Shown piece by piece: positions 39,517 to 48,149 of a DNA stretch of 64,000 nucleotides. This DNA comes from Clostridiales bacterium (GTDB lineage: Bacteria > Bacillota > Clostridia > Oscillospirales > Butyricicoccaceae): positions 1-64,000 of the forward strand of contig SFJM01000014.1 of assembly GCA_004555915.1 (NCBI GenBank). Reading direction: 5' to 3'. The position numbers and the translations under genes were made by a program. How positions within the stretch are numbered: the first letter of the stretch is position 1; each line of letters starts with the position of its first letter. The notes beneath the pieces are model-generated. The model saw only the letters and a list, made by a program, of their open reading frames with translations. It was not told the DNA's origin and searched no databases.

Positions 39517-39834
39517 GTGCGTATCCAGGAGCACCCGATTCTGGGCACTTATGACAAAGGTCAGCTGGTGGAATTTACACTGGATGGCAAAACAATGACC
39601 GGCTATGAAGGTGAACCGATTGCAGCAGCCCTTCGTGCAGCAGGTATCCTGCAGCATCGCCATACCAGAAAGACCGGTGAAGCAAGAGGCGTATTCTGTG
39701 CCATTGGCCGCTGTACGGACTGCGTGATGGTGGTGGATGGTGTACCCAATATCCGCACCTGCATCACACCGCTGCAGGCAGGCATGAAGGTGCAGACACA
39801 ATACGGTGTCGGACCGAAGGAGGATGCAGAATGA
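39517..39834 (+). CDS. (2Fe-2S)-binding protein, HcnA/PDH-gamma-like subunit
   Basis: A 105-residue ferredoxin-fold protein. The cluster ligands are GVFCAIGRCTDCVMVVDG followed by RTC: C-x4-C-x2-C-x11-C, as in the small subunit of HcnABC-type amine/amino acid dehydrogenases. Start is GTG 39517, nine bases after AGGAG. Its stop overlaps the next start (ATGA 39831-39834), so subunits are made stoichiometrically. Confidence 0.9.
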   Translation: MRIQEHPILGTYDKGQLVEFTLDGKTMTGYEGEPIAAALRAAGILQHRHTRKTGEARGVFCAIGRCTDCVMVVDGVPNIRTCITPLQAGMKVQTQYGVGPKEDAE

Positions 39835-41420
39835 AGCGATATGAATTGATTGTCATTGGTGCCGGTCCGGCAGGTCTTTCTGCTGCCATTGAAGGTGCAA
39901 AGGCTGGCATGAACGTCATTGTATTTGACGAAAACGCCCGTCCAGGCGGCCAGCTGTTCAAGCAGATCCATAAATTCTTCGGTTCAAAGGAACATAAAGC
40001 AAAAATCCGCGGCTTCCGTATCGGCCAGATGCTGCTGAAGGAAGCGGAAGAAGCCGGTGTAACGGTCTGCCTGAATGCCACAGTTCTGGGTATCTTTCCG
40101 GAGAAGCGGGTCACAGTTCGTTATTCCGACCACATTGAACAGTTTTCTGGCGACAATATTATCGTAGCGACCGGCGCTGCGGAAAACATGGTTCTGTTTG
40201 ACGGCTGGACAAAGCCGGGCGTGATTGGCGCAGGCGCTGCCCAGACCATGATGAATCTGCACGGCATACAGCCCGGCCAGAAAATTCTCATGGTCGGCTC
40301 CGGTAATGTTGGTCTGGTTGTTTCCTATCAGTTGTTACAGGCAGGCTGCGAGGTTGTGGCCCTCATTGATGCTGCGCCGCGTGTAGGCGGCTATGGTGTC
40401 CATGCAGCCAAGGTGGCACGCTACGGCGTCCCGTTTCTGATGAGGCATACCATTGTCCGCGCAGAGGGAAAGGATCAGGTGGAAGGCGCTGTCATTGCCG
40501 AGGTGGATGCAAAATTCCAGCCAATTCCGGGAACCGAAAAGCACCTGGATATTGATACCATCTGTCTAGCGGTAGGTCTGTCCCCCATGAGCCAGGTACT
40601 GCGCATGTCCGGCTGTGAAATCGAGGATACGCCCGGCGGCTTAGTACCAAAGACCAATGCATATGGTGAAACCACAATTCCGGGCCTGTTCGCCGCCGGA
40701 GATGTGGCTGGCATTGAAGAAGCATCTTCTGCCATGATTGGCGGACGCATTGCCGGTCTGGCTGCCGCACACCGTGCCGGTTATCTGGAGGAAGAAACAT
40801 TCAAGCAGCAGGCACAGGCTGCGCGGGATTCCCTGACCCAGCTCCGTCAGGGCATGTTCGCCAAGGAAAACCGGGGCAGAACTGACCTGACAAAAACCGA
40901 AGAGGGCTATGCCCTTTCCAAAAATCTGCTGGCAAAGGGCTTTGTGGCAGAAGAAGAGCTGAAGGCATTCCCATCTGCCAATGCGGTGGTTTCCGGTGTC
41001 CATCCGGTTATTGAGTGCACCCAGAATATTCCCTGTAATCCCTGTCAGGATGCCTGCAAATTCGGCTGCATCATGGTCGGCAGGCAGATTACCAATATTC
41101 CACAGATTGACCGTGAGAAAAAATGTACCGGCTGTGGTATGTGTGTGGCAAGCTGTTCCGGTCAGGCCATTTTCCTTGTCAATGATGATTTTGAAGAAAC
41201 ACGTTCAACTGTAACGCTGGCATATGAATTCCTTCCCTATCCGGAAAAGGGACAAACCGGCATTGCGCTGAACCGTTCCGGTGAGCCGGTTTGTGAAGCG
41301 GAAGTCATCTCTCTGCGCAAGAGTGCCGCAACAGATGGAACCGCTCTGCTCACCATTGCGGTTCCAAAGGAATACTCTATGAAGGCCCGTGCCTTCAAAC
41401 TGAATGGAGGTACTGACTGA
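39831..41420 (+). CDS. FAD/NAD(P)-dependent oxidoreductase subunit with C-terminal 4Fe-4S domain (HcnB-like)
   Basis: A 529-residue flavoprotein. FAD-binding: VIGAGPAGLSAAIEGAKAGM at the N-terminus and GLFAAGDVAG near residue 285; NAD-type Rossmann: MVGSGNVGLVVSYQL near residue 155. From about residue 394 it adds a ferredoxin-like region with CTQNIPCNPCQDACKFGC and CTGCGMCVASC, enough for two 4Fe-4S clusters, more than in textbook HcnB. It probably passes electrons from the amine-oxidising subunit to a ferredoxin or the membrane. Overlaps both neighbours. Confidence 0.9.
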   Translation: MKRYELIVIGAGPAGLSAAIEGAKAGMNVIVFDENARPGGQLFKQIHKFFGSKEHKAKIRGFRIGQMLLKEAEEAGVTVCLNATVLGIFPEKRVTVRYSDHIEQFSGDNIIVATGAAENMVLFDGWTKPGVIGAGAAQTMMNLHGIQPGQKILMVGSGNVGLVVSYQLLQAGCEVVALIDAAPRVGGYGVHAAKVARYGVPFLMRHTIVRAEGKDQVEGAVIAEVDAKFQPIPGTEKHLDIDTICLAVGLSPMSQVLRMSGCEIEDTPGGLVPKTNAYGETTIPGLFAAGDVAGIEEASSAMIGGRIAGLAAAHRAGYLEEETFKQQAQAARDSLTQLRQGMFAKENRGRTDLTKTEEGYALSKNLLAKGFVAEEELKAFPSANAVVSGVHPVIECTQNIPCNPCQDACKFGCIMVGRQITNIPQIDREKKCTGCGMCVASCSGQAIFLVNDDFEETRSTVTLAYEFLPYPEKGQTGIALNRSGEPVCEAEVISLRKSAATDGTALLTIAVPKEYSMKARAFKLNGGTD

Positions 41421-41740
41421 TGGATAAGCTGATGAATCGTTCCGAGGACATCGGCGCGTTTGTTCCGATGCCGGATGATGATATGATTGTTTGCCGTTGT
41501 GAAGAAATCACCAAGGGGGAAATTCGCAGGGCAGTCCATGACGGTTTCCGCTCCCTGACGGAAATCAAGCGTGTGCTGCGCAATGGCATGGGACTGTGCC
41601 AGGGCCAGACCTGTTCCCGTCTGGTGCGTTCGATTGTCGCACGAGAGCTGGGTGTCCGTCCCTCCGATCTTCCCATGACCACTTCCCGTGCCCCGGCTCG
41701 GCCGGTGGAAATGAGCGTTTATGCAAAGGAGGTCAAATAA
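41420..41740 (+). CDS. BFD-like (2Fe-2S)-binding protein
   Basis: A 106-residue protein with the BFD-type motif MIVCRCEEITKGEIRRAV and GLCQGQTCSRLV: CxC and C-x4-C ligands for one 2Fe-2S cluster. In other HcnB proteins this domain is fused at the C-terminus; here it is a separate gene whose place in HcnB is taken by the 4Fe-4S region. It overlaps the preceding stop by one base and ends just before the last subunit. Confidence 0.9.
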   Translation: MDKLMNRSEDIGAFVPMPDDDMIVCRCEEITKGEIRRAVHDGFRSLTEIKRVLRNGMGLCQGQTCSRLVRSIVARELGVRPSDLPMTTSRAPARPVEMSVYAKEVK

Positions 41741-41741
41741 G

Positions 41742-42887
41742 ATGGCTGTAACAGATAAGGCGCAGGTTGTCATTGTGGGCAGCGGCATCATTGGCAATGC
41801 AGCGGCGTATTATATGGCAAAGCGCGGTGCCTCCGTCATTGTACTGGAAGGCAGTGAAATCATTGGCAACGGCGGTTCCTCCCGCAATGGTGGCGGTGTC
41901 CGTCAGTCCGCCCGTGATCCCCGTGAGCTTCCTCTTGCCATGTATGCAGTAGAACATATGTGGCCAACCCTGTCTGAAGAGCTGGACATGGATGTGGAAT
42001 ACTTTAAGAAGGGCAATCTCCGGCTGGGTATCGGTGAAAACCACAGAGCGATTCTGCAGGGTTTATGTGACCGCTGCACCGCTCAGGGGCTGGATGTCCG
42101 CATGCTGGACGGTGATGATGTCCGCGCCATTAACCCGTATTTATCCGAAGAGGTTACCTGTGCGTCCTGGTGTCCCACGGATGGGCATGCCAATCCGTTG
42201 AAGGCAACACTGGCCTATTACCGTGCCGCACGCCGCCTGGGTGCACGCTTTTATACCAAAGAACAGGCTGTAGAACTGGTCATGGAACGGGGAAAGCTGC
42301 GTTATGTCAGAACCGCCTGTGGTGATGTTTTTGAAGGGGAAACCATTCTGGTGGCTGCCGGATACAGCAGCCGTGAGCTGCTGCACACCGTCGGCATTGA
42401 CATTCCCATGAACAAAGCTCTCCTTGAATGTATTGTCACAGAGGCAGAACCTCCCATGTTCGAGCAGATGCTTGGTGCGGCAATGGCGGATTTTTATGGC
42501 CATCAGACGCCCCACGGTTCCTTTGTATTCGGCGGACACACGGGCATGGAGCCGTACTTCGGCACCTATGCCAACGAGGATTACAGCCGGTCCCAGGCAA
42601 TTTCCGCACCAACCGCCGCACGTGCCATCCTGAATTTCTTCCCCCGCCTGAAAAACACCAAACTGGTTCGTACCTGGGGCGGCTCTATGGATGAATGTGC
42701 CGACAAGGTTCCCGTCATTGACCGCTGTGATGAGGTCGACGGACTTGCCATTGCCTGTGGATTTACCGGTCACGGTTTCGGCATCGGCCCGATTACCGGC
42801 CTGCTGCTGTCCGAGCTGGTTCTGGACGGCAAAACCTCCACCTTACCGATTGACGCATTCCGTTATAACCGCTTTGGTTCCCATTAA
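41742..42887 (+). CDS. FAD-dependent amino acid/amine oxidoreductase (HcnC/DadA-like)
   Basis: A 381-residue DAO-family flavoenzyme: VVIVGSGIIGNAAAYYMAKRG, then SSRNGGGVRQSARDPRELPL (flavin contact) and a C-terminal GLAIACGFTGHGFGIGPITG. It should be the substrate-oxidising beta subunit of the complex with the three preceding genes. Candidate substrates are small amino acids, N-methyl or secondary amines, or D-amino acids. GGAGG is nine bases upstream of ATG 41742. Confidence 0.92.
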   Translation: MAVTDKAQVVIVGSGIIGNAAAYYMAKRGASVIVLEGSEIIGNGGSSRNGGGVRQSARDPRELPLAMYAVEHMWPTLSEELDMDVEYFKKGNLRLGIGENHRAILQGLCDRCTAQGLDVRMLDGDDVRAINPYLSEEVTCASWCPTDGHANPLKATLAYYRAARRLGARFYTKEQAVELVMERGKLRYVRTACGDVFEGETILVAAGYSSRELLHTVGIDIPMNKALLECIVTEAEPPMFEQMLGAAMADFYGHQTPHGSFVFGGHTGMEPYFGTYANEDYSRSQAISAPTAARAILNFFPRLKNTKLVRTWGGSMDECADKVPVIDRCDEVDGLAIACGFTGHGFGIGPITGLLLSELVLDGKTSTLPIDAFRYNRFGSH

Positions 42888-42910
42888 ATCAAAATACTTC
42901 TGATCCTGTC

Positions 42911-42954
42911 AAAACACAGTCCGAGCTGAATTTTTCAGTCCCGACTGTGTTTTC
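42911..42954 (+). terminator. Terminator of the HcnABC-like operon
   Basis: AAAACACAGTC ... GACTGTGTTTTCT, 11-base arms. Confidence 0.88.
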
Positions 42955-42959
42955 TCATG

Positions 42960-43223
42960 AAAAAAGGACCTCAGAGAATTTCTTCTCCAAGGTCCTCACT
43001 AAGATTTTTATCCTAACGCTGCTGTCATTTCGCAAGTCTCATTAGCGTGTTTTTCGCAAAATTCATTAGCGTCTTCACTCTAAATATTACCTCAAAATGA
43101 CTTTAAAACGGCTTTACCTCCCCAATGAAATTAGCATTTTATCGAGCATTAAGAGAACGATTTTCAAGGTTTTTGCTCCGTTTATAACAAAAAAGACCTC
43201 AAAGGATTTCTCCTTCAAGGTCT
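42960..43223 (-). other. AT-rich stretch between two related minus-strand terminators
   Basis: Two similar hairpins, GGACCT...AGGTCC (42966-42995) and AGACCT...AGGTCT (43194-43223), each end in six T on the minus strand. The right one terminates guaA. Between them lies an AT-rich 200 bases with a 21-bp direct repeat (43028-43048 and 43052-43072, 18 of 21 identical, 24-base period). In one minus-strand frame this reads as an eight-residue repeat HANETCEM / ANEFCEK ending in TAA before the left hairpin, but it has no start. I take it as a gene remnant. Confidence 0.45.
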
Positions 43224-43307
43224 GATTTTTATTTTGTTGTGATTTCAGCAGAGGATAATCCGTTTTACAAAAAACAGGATAATGACCTTTGCGAAAGAAC
43301 AAAATTT

Positions 43308-44867
43308 TTACTCCCACTCGACGGTTCCCGGCGGCTTACTTGTGATGTCATACACAACGCGGTTAATGTGTTCCACTTCGTTGGTAATGCGGTTGGATAC
43401 CTTCGCCAGAATGTCATACGGGATCTTCGCCCAGTCGGCAGTCATGAAATCGTCTGTTGTCACGGCACGGATTGCCACCAGATGGTCATAGGTTCTGTGG
43501 TCACCCATAACGCCAACGGTATTGACGCCCGGAAGCACACAGAAGAACTGGGAAAGCTGGTTTTCATAGCCATTCTTCGCCATTTCATCCCGCAGTACCC
43601 AGTCTGCCTCCTGCAGGATTTTTACCTTCTCCGCTGTGATTTCACCGATGATTCGGACACCCAGACCCGGACCCGGGAACGGCTGACGCCATACCAGCTC
43701 TCTCGGAATGCCAAGCTTTTCACCGACTGCCCGAACCTCATCCTTGAACAGATCACCCAGAGGTTCAATGGTGCCAAGGAACTGGATATCCTCCGGCATT
43801 TTTGCCATATTATGATGGGTCTTAATGACAGCAGTATTTGCCTTACCATCGCTCTTGCCCTTGCCGGATTCAATTCTGTCGGGATAAATGGTGCCCTGCG
43901 CAAAGAAGCCTTCCTCTGCCTGGCTGCGAATCTCGTCCCAGAAAACCTTATAGAATTCTCTGCCGATAATCTTTCGCTTTTCCTCCGGGTCGGTAACACC
44001 CTTCAGCTGTGCCATGAAATGCTCACCGCAGTTGACGCGGACAAAATTCATATCAAACATCGTGGTAAAAGTCTGCTCCACAAAGTCGCCTTCATCCTTG
44101 CGCATCAGGCCCTGATCGACAAACACACAGGTCAGCTGCTTGCCAACCGCACGGGACAGCAGACCGGCTGCAACCGAGCTGTCCACACCGCCGGACAGGC
44201 CGAGAATGACCTTTTTATCGCCGATTCGCTCCCGCAGCTCTGCCACCGTGTTTTCAATGAAGTTATCCATGACCCAGTCACCGGCACAGGCACATACTTC
44301 ATACAGGAAGTTATGCAGGATCTTCTTGCCATATTCGGAATGGGTTACCTCCGGATGGAACTGTACCGCATAAATCTTCTTTTCCGCATTTGCCATAGCA
44401 GCACACGGGCAGTCATTGGTCTTTGCAATGATCTCATAGCCCTGCGGCGGAGTCGAAATATAGTCGGTATGGCTCATCCATACAACAGACTGCTCCGGTA
44501 CATCCTTGAACAGTCTGGATTCCGGTTTGGTCACTTCCAGTTCAATTTTACCATATTCCGACACCGGAGCGGTCTTTACCTCGCCATCACCCATCCATGC
44601 GATCAGCTGACAGCCATAGCAAATACCCAGTACCGGTACGCCGATTTCCAGGATATCCTTTGTATAATGCGGGGAACTCATGTCAAAAACCGAGTTCGGG
44701 CCGCCGGTAAAGATAATACCGCTGGGGTTCATCGCTTTGATTTCTTCCAATGGAGTGGTATACGGCTTGATTTCGCAGTATACATTACATTCACGTACCC
44801 GGCGGGCAATCAGCTGGTTATACTGGCCGCCAAAGTCAACAATCAGAACTAACTGATGATTCTGCAT
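43308..44867 (-). CDS. guaA: GMP synthase (glutamine-hydrolysing)
   Basis: A 519-residue enzyme making GMP from XMP. Class I amidotransferase domain (1-190): catalytic Cys in GICYGCQLIAW, His/Glu in VQFHPEVTHS. ATP-pyrophosphatase domain: P-loop LGLSGGVDSSVAAGL. C-terminal dimerisation domain ends KPPGTVEWE as is standard. Single gene with its own terminator at 43189-43223; an upstream purine riboswitch was looked for and not seen. Confidence 0.98.
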   Translation of the reverse strand: MQNHQLVLIVDFGGQYNQLIARRVRECNVYCEIKPYTTPLEEIKAMNPSGIIFTGGPNSVFDMSSPHYTKDILEIGVPVLGICYGCQLIAWMGDGEVKTAPVSEYGKIELEVTKPESRLFKDVPEQSVVWMSHTDYISTPPQGYEIIAKTNDCPCAAMANAEKKIYAVQFHPEVTHSEYGKKILHNFLYEVCACAGDWVMDNFIENTVAELRERIGDKKVILGLSGGVDSSVAAGLLSRAVGKQLTCVFVDQGLMRKDEGDFVEQTFTTMFDMNFVRVNCGEHFMAQLKGVTDPEEKRKIIGREFYKVFWDEIRSQAEEGFFAQGTIYPDRIESGKGKSDGKANTAVIKTHHNMAKMPEDIQFLGTIEPLGDLFKDEVRAVGEKLGIPRELVWRQPFPGPGLGVRIIGEITAEKVKILQEADWVLRDEMAKNGYENQLSQFFCVLPGVNTVGVMGDHRTYDHLVAIRAVTTDDFMTADWAKIPYDILAKVSNRITNEVEHINRVVYDITSKPPGTVEWE

Positions 44868-44940
44868 ACGAGCTACTCCTTACAAATTATTTTTATCTAT
44901 TCATTATGCCATACTTTTGTGTCATCGACAAGATATTTTC

Positions 44941-46716
44941 TCACTCGATTCGGAGTTTTTCAATTTTCTTTTCCTCCGGTGTGACAAATGCGGTCTGATA
45001 GACATGATAAATCACCATACCTGGCTTGGCACCGTTAGGCTTTTTGATGTTCCGAACCTCGGAATAATCCACCGGAATCTGGGAAGAACCACGTGCCTGG
45101 GAATGCCAGGCAGCAATTTCCGCCGCTTCTGTCATAGCCTCATTGCTCGGTTCCCGACCATCACATACCAGAATGACATGAGAACCATGGATTTTCTGTG
45201 TATGGAACCACATATCATGCTTAAAAGCGGTTTTCAGGGTCAGCAAGTCATTCTGCGTATTATTTTTACCGGCAAATACATCAAAACCATCTGTCGTGCG
45301 GTAGTGGAACGGCTTGCCCTGTACCGGCTTGGCCCGGCGGCGTTTTTTCTTGTCCTGCTTGGCAGACAGATATCCGGTAGAAATCAATTCCTCCTGAATC
45401 TGTGCCAGATCGGTCAGATTTTCCGCCTCGGTAATGGCCTCCAGCACACTGTCCAGATACAGCAATTCCTGTTCCCCCTGGGCAATCTGCTTTGTCAGCT
45501 GTTCCTCTGCATTTTTTGCCTTGGTATACAGCTTAAACTGCTTCTGTGCATTCTGCTGCGGGGACAGCCGGATATCCAGATTGATTTCAATTTCCGGACA
45601 GGCAGGATCAAAATAGTCAATCACCTTTACCTTGCGGGAGCCCGGTTCGATCTGATACAGATTGGAGGTAATCAGGTCACCCCGCCTTTTGAATTTTTCC
45701 CGGTTCTGTGAGCTACTGAGTTCCTTGCGCTGTGCAACCAGCTTACGGCGCACACGGTCACGCGCGTTCTGAATGGTATGGTTCATATTGGCAGCATGAT
45801 GGCGGATGCGTTCCATGTTGCTCTTTTTCTCATAAAAATCCGACAACAGCTGAGAAAAGCTTTCTGCCTGTGTATTCTGCATCAGATCACCATACTGGGT
45901 TACTGGCATCACGGTATAATCAAATACCGTGCCATCCGTGGTATTGGTCACCAGATATGGCTTCATGCGGTTGTCCTCAATCATCTGGACAAAATCCGCC
46001 AGTACATCGGACAGGCTGCTGCGTTCTCCTGCCGTCAGGTCACACATCGGCTTCGCTGTTTCTCCACAGGCACGGCATGCCAGTTCCCGGCACAGCAGCG
46101 GAGATAATCCCTTGAAATGGTTCAGCAGCCAGCGGTCTAACGGCGTATCTTCCTCCGCCCCATGGATCGCTGCCGCAAGTCCCGCCTGAGATACCTCCAT
46201 CAGATTCAGCTTGTCCTGGGGAGGCGGCATGCGGTAAAACAGTCCCGGCAATACCTGCCGTTTGCCGGAGGTATCCCCGTCAATACGCTTGACCGCGTCC
46301 AGAATACGTCCTTCCGCATCATACAGGATAATATTGGAATATTTGCCCATCAGTTCCACAGCCAGATATTTCTGGCTGGGCACACCCATTTCATCTACGG
46401 TATCACAGGTAATGATAGCCATGCGTTCCATATCCGGTGAAGTAACCGAAACAATTTTTGCACCCTGTAAATGTTTGCGCAGCAGCATACAGAACATGGG
46501 AGGAGCCGCAGGATTTTCCCGACCGGTTTCAATGAAATGCATCCGGGGTGTTCCTGCACCCACAGACAACAGCAGCTTTACACCGCCACGCATCAGCCGG
46601 ACAGATAACACAATTTCATCCCGTTCCGGCTGGTATATTTTATCAATGCGTCCGCCAGCCATACGTGCATCCAGTTCACGTACCGTTGCCAGCAGGCACA
46701 CAGCATCCAATGGCAT
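44941..46716 (-). CDS. rqcH: NFACT family protein (RqcH/fibronectin-binding-like)
   Basis: A 591-residue protein. NFACT-N starts PLDAVCLLATVRELDARMAGGRIDKIYQP, a coiled-coil middle follows (about 330-440), and the NFACT-R domain near the end carries FDVFAGKNNTQNDLLTLKTA and DMWFHTQKIHGSHVIL. RqcH binds stalled 50S-nascent-chain complexes and adds alanine tails with tRNA-Ala, marking proteins for degradation. ATG 46716 has GGAG nine bases upstream; the longer frame runs through the promoter. Confidence 0.93.
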   Translation of the reverse strand: MPLDAVCLLATVRELDARMAGGRIDKIYQPERDEIVLSVRLMRGGVKLLLSVGAGTPRMHFIETGRENPAAPPMFCMLLRKHLQGAKIVSVTSPDMERMAIITCDTVDEMGVPSQKYLAVELMGKYSNIILYDAEGRILDAVKRIDGDTSGKRQVLPGLFYRMPPPQDKLNLMEVSQAGLAAAIHGAEEDTPLDRWLLNHFKGLSPLLCRELACRACGETAKPMCDLTAGERSSLSDVLADFVQMIEDNRMKPYLVTNTTDGTVFDYTVMPVTQYGDLMQNTQAESFSQLLSDFYEKKSNMERIRHHAANMNHTIQNARDRVRRKLVAQRKELSSSQNREKFKRRGDLITSNLYQIEPGSRKVKVIDYFDPACPEIEINLDIRLSPQQNAQKQFKLYTKAKNAEEQLTKQIAQGEQELLYLDSVLEAITEAENLTDLAQIQEELISTGYLSAKQDKKKRRRAKPVQGKPFHYRTTDGFDVFAGKNNTQNDLLTLKTAFKHDMWFHTQKIHGSHVILVCDGREPSNEAMTEAAEIAAWHSQARGSSQIPVDYSEVRNIKKPNGAKPGMVIYHVYQTAFVTPEEKKIEKLRIE

Positions 46717-46752
46717 AGAATTACTCCTTTTTTTAATTCTTTTACTGAACAA

Positions 46753-46782
46753 ATTATAATCGACCCACAGCCAGAAAGTCAA
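46753..46782 (-). promoter_or_regulatory. Promoter of the NFACT gene
   Basis: Minus strand TTGACT (46782-46777), 18 bases, TATAAT (46758-46753). Confidence 0.75.
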
Positions 46783-46870
46783 GGCATGCAGCGGTTTCTG
46801 TCCGCATCCACCCAGCCATTTCACTCTGTCATGCAGGAAAACATCGGGATATTTTTAGCACGTTTGTTAT

Positions 46871-46899
46871 TTGACGAATCTGTCCTGCTGTGATATTAT
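46871..46899 (+). promoter_or_regulatory. Promoter of the alcohol/aldehyde dehydrogenase operon
   Basis: TTGACG 46871-46876, 17 bases, TATTAT 46894-46899. Confidence 0.7.
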
Positions 46900-46940
46900 C
46901 AGACTGTTATTTGATATTATGTTGTTTTTGGAGATGTTTC

Positions 46941-48149
46941 ATGAATATTCCTGAAAAAATATACTGCCGTGCCTTTCAGGCTGTGCTGCATACCGCCCTG
47001 CCTGTTCTGCCCTATCGCAAGCCAAAGCTGCTGGACAGCATCAATGAAGTACCATATCTGTTTCGCAAAAAGGACATTGACTGCGTCCTGCTGATTACCG
47101 ATCCTAGCATCCGCAGGCTGGGCATTACCCGTCCGCTGGAGGATACACTGGATAAATCCGGCATTACCTGTATTGTCTATGATAAAACAGTTGCCAATCC
47201 CACCAGCAATAACGTGGAAGCTGCCCGCCAATTGTTTCTCAAATATCATTGTCAGGCGATTATCGGCTTTGGCGGCGGTTCTTCCATTGACTGTGCCAAA
47301 GCAACCGGTGCACGCATTGCCAAACCGCGCCAGAAGCTGTCCCGCATGAAAGGCATTTTGAAGGTACATAAAAAGCTGCCGCTGCTGGTAGCCATCCCGA
47401 CGACTGCCGGAACCGGCAGTGAAGCCACACTTGCCGCTGTCATTGTAGATAGTGAAACCCGGCATAAATATCCCATCAATGATTTCCCGCTCATCCCGCA
47501 TTATGCGGTTCTTGACCCGGAGGTGACCCGTTCCCTGCCGCCCCATGTGACCGCTACAACAGGTATGGATGCCCTGACCCATGCCATCGAGGCCTATATC
47601 GGGCATTCCACCACAGCGGAAACCCGCGCGGACGCAACCGAAGCCGTGCGCCTGATTTTTGCCAATCTGGACAGAGCCTGCCGCAATGGGGATGACATGA
47701 AAGCCCGGCGCAATATGCTGCATGCGGCTTATCTCGCCGGTTCCGCCTTTTCCAAATCCTATGTAGGTTATGTCCATGCGGTTGCACATTCCCTCGGCGG
47801 AAAATATAATGTACCGCATGGGCTTGCCAATGCCGTCCTGCTGCCCCATGTACTGGAGGCCTATGGCGAAGCGGCACATGAAAAGCTGGCAGAGCTGGCT
47901 ATTGCAGCCGGACTGGTTTCCCGTGCGGAATCCGCAAAGGATGGCGCGGAGGCAATGATCCATGCCATTCAGGAAATGAAGCTCCGGCTGGATATTCCGG
48001 ATGTCATTCCGGAAATTCAGGAAAAGGATATTCCGGCACTTGCCCGTATTGCCGCCAGAGAAGCCAATCCGTTGTATCCGGTACCGGTACTGATGAATGC
48101 CGGACAGCTGGAACAGTTTTATTATGATGTAATGGAGGTATCCGCATGA
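46941..48149 (+). CDS. Iron-containing alcohol dehydrogenase
   Basis: A 402-residue group III dehydrogenase. NAD-binding GGGSSIDCAKATGARI near residue 117, the catalytic-cleft IPTTAGTGSEATLAAVI, and the metal site TTGMDALTHAIEAYIGH plus VAHSLGGKYNVPHGLANA (His ligands). ATG 46941 follows GGAG by eight bases. It overlaps the aldehyde dehydrogenase start (ATGA), so the pair interconverts an alcohol, its aldehyde and the acid. Chain length specificity is not visible. Confidence 0.95.
   Translation: MNIPEKIYCRAFQAVLHTALPVLPYRKPKLLDSINEVPYLFRKKDIDCVLLITDPSIRRLGITRPLEDTLDKSGITCIVYDKTVANPTSNNVEAARQLFLKYHCQAIIGFGGGSSIDCAKATGARIAKPRQKLSRMKGILKVHKKLPLLVAIPTTAGTGSEATLAAVIVDSETRHKYPINDFPLIPHYAVLDPEVTRSLPPHVTATTGMDALTHAIEAYIGHSTTAETRADATEAVRLIFANLDRACRNGDDMKARRNMLHAAYLAGSAFSKSYVGYVHAVAHSLGGKYNVPHGLANAVLLPHVLEAYGEAAHEKLAELAIAAGLVSRAESAKDGAEAMIHAIQEMKLRLDIPDVIPEIQEKDIPALARIAAREANPLYPVPVLMNAGQLEQFYYDVMEVSA

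Noticed and set aside
39517..42887. Reading the cluster as hydrogen cyanide synthase
   Set aside because: HcnABC resemblance is shared by many amino acid and amine dehydrogenases; domain order differs and nothing points to cyanide.
43114..43317. Minus-strand 67-codon frame overlapping the guaA end
   Set aside because: It overlaps guaA coding and its terminator, is AT-rich without codon bias, and has no ribosome site.
44868..44940. Purine riboswitch upstream of guaA
   Set aside because: The gap is about 70 bases and contains no aptamer-like three-way junction pattern.
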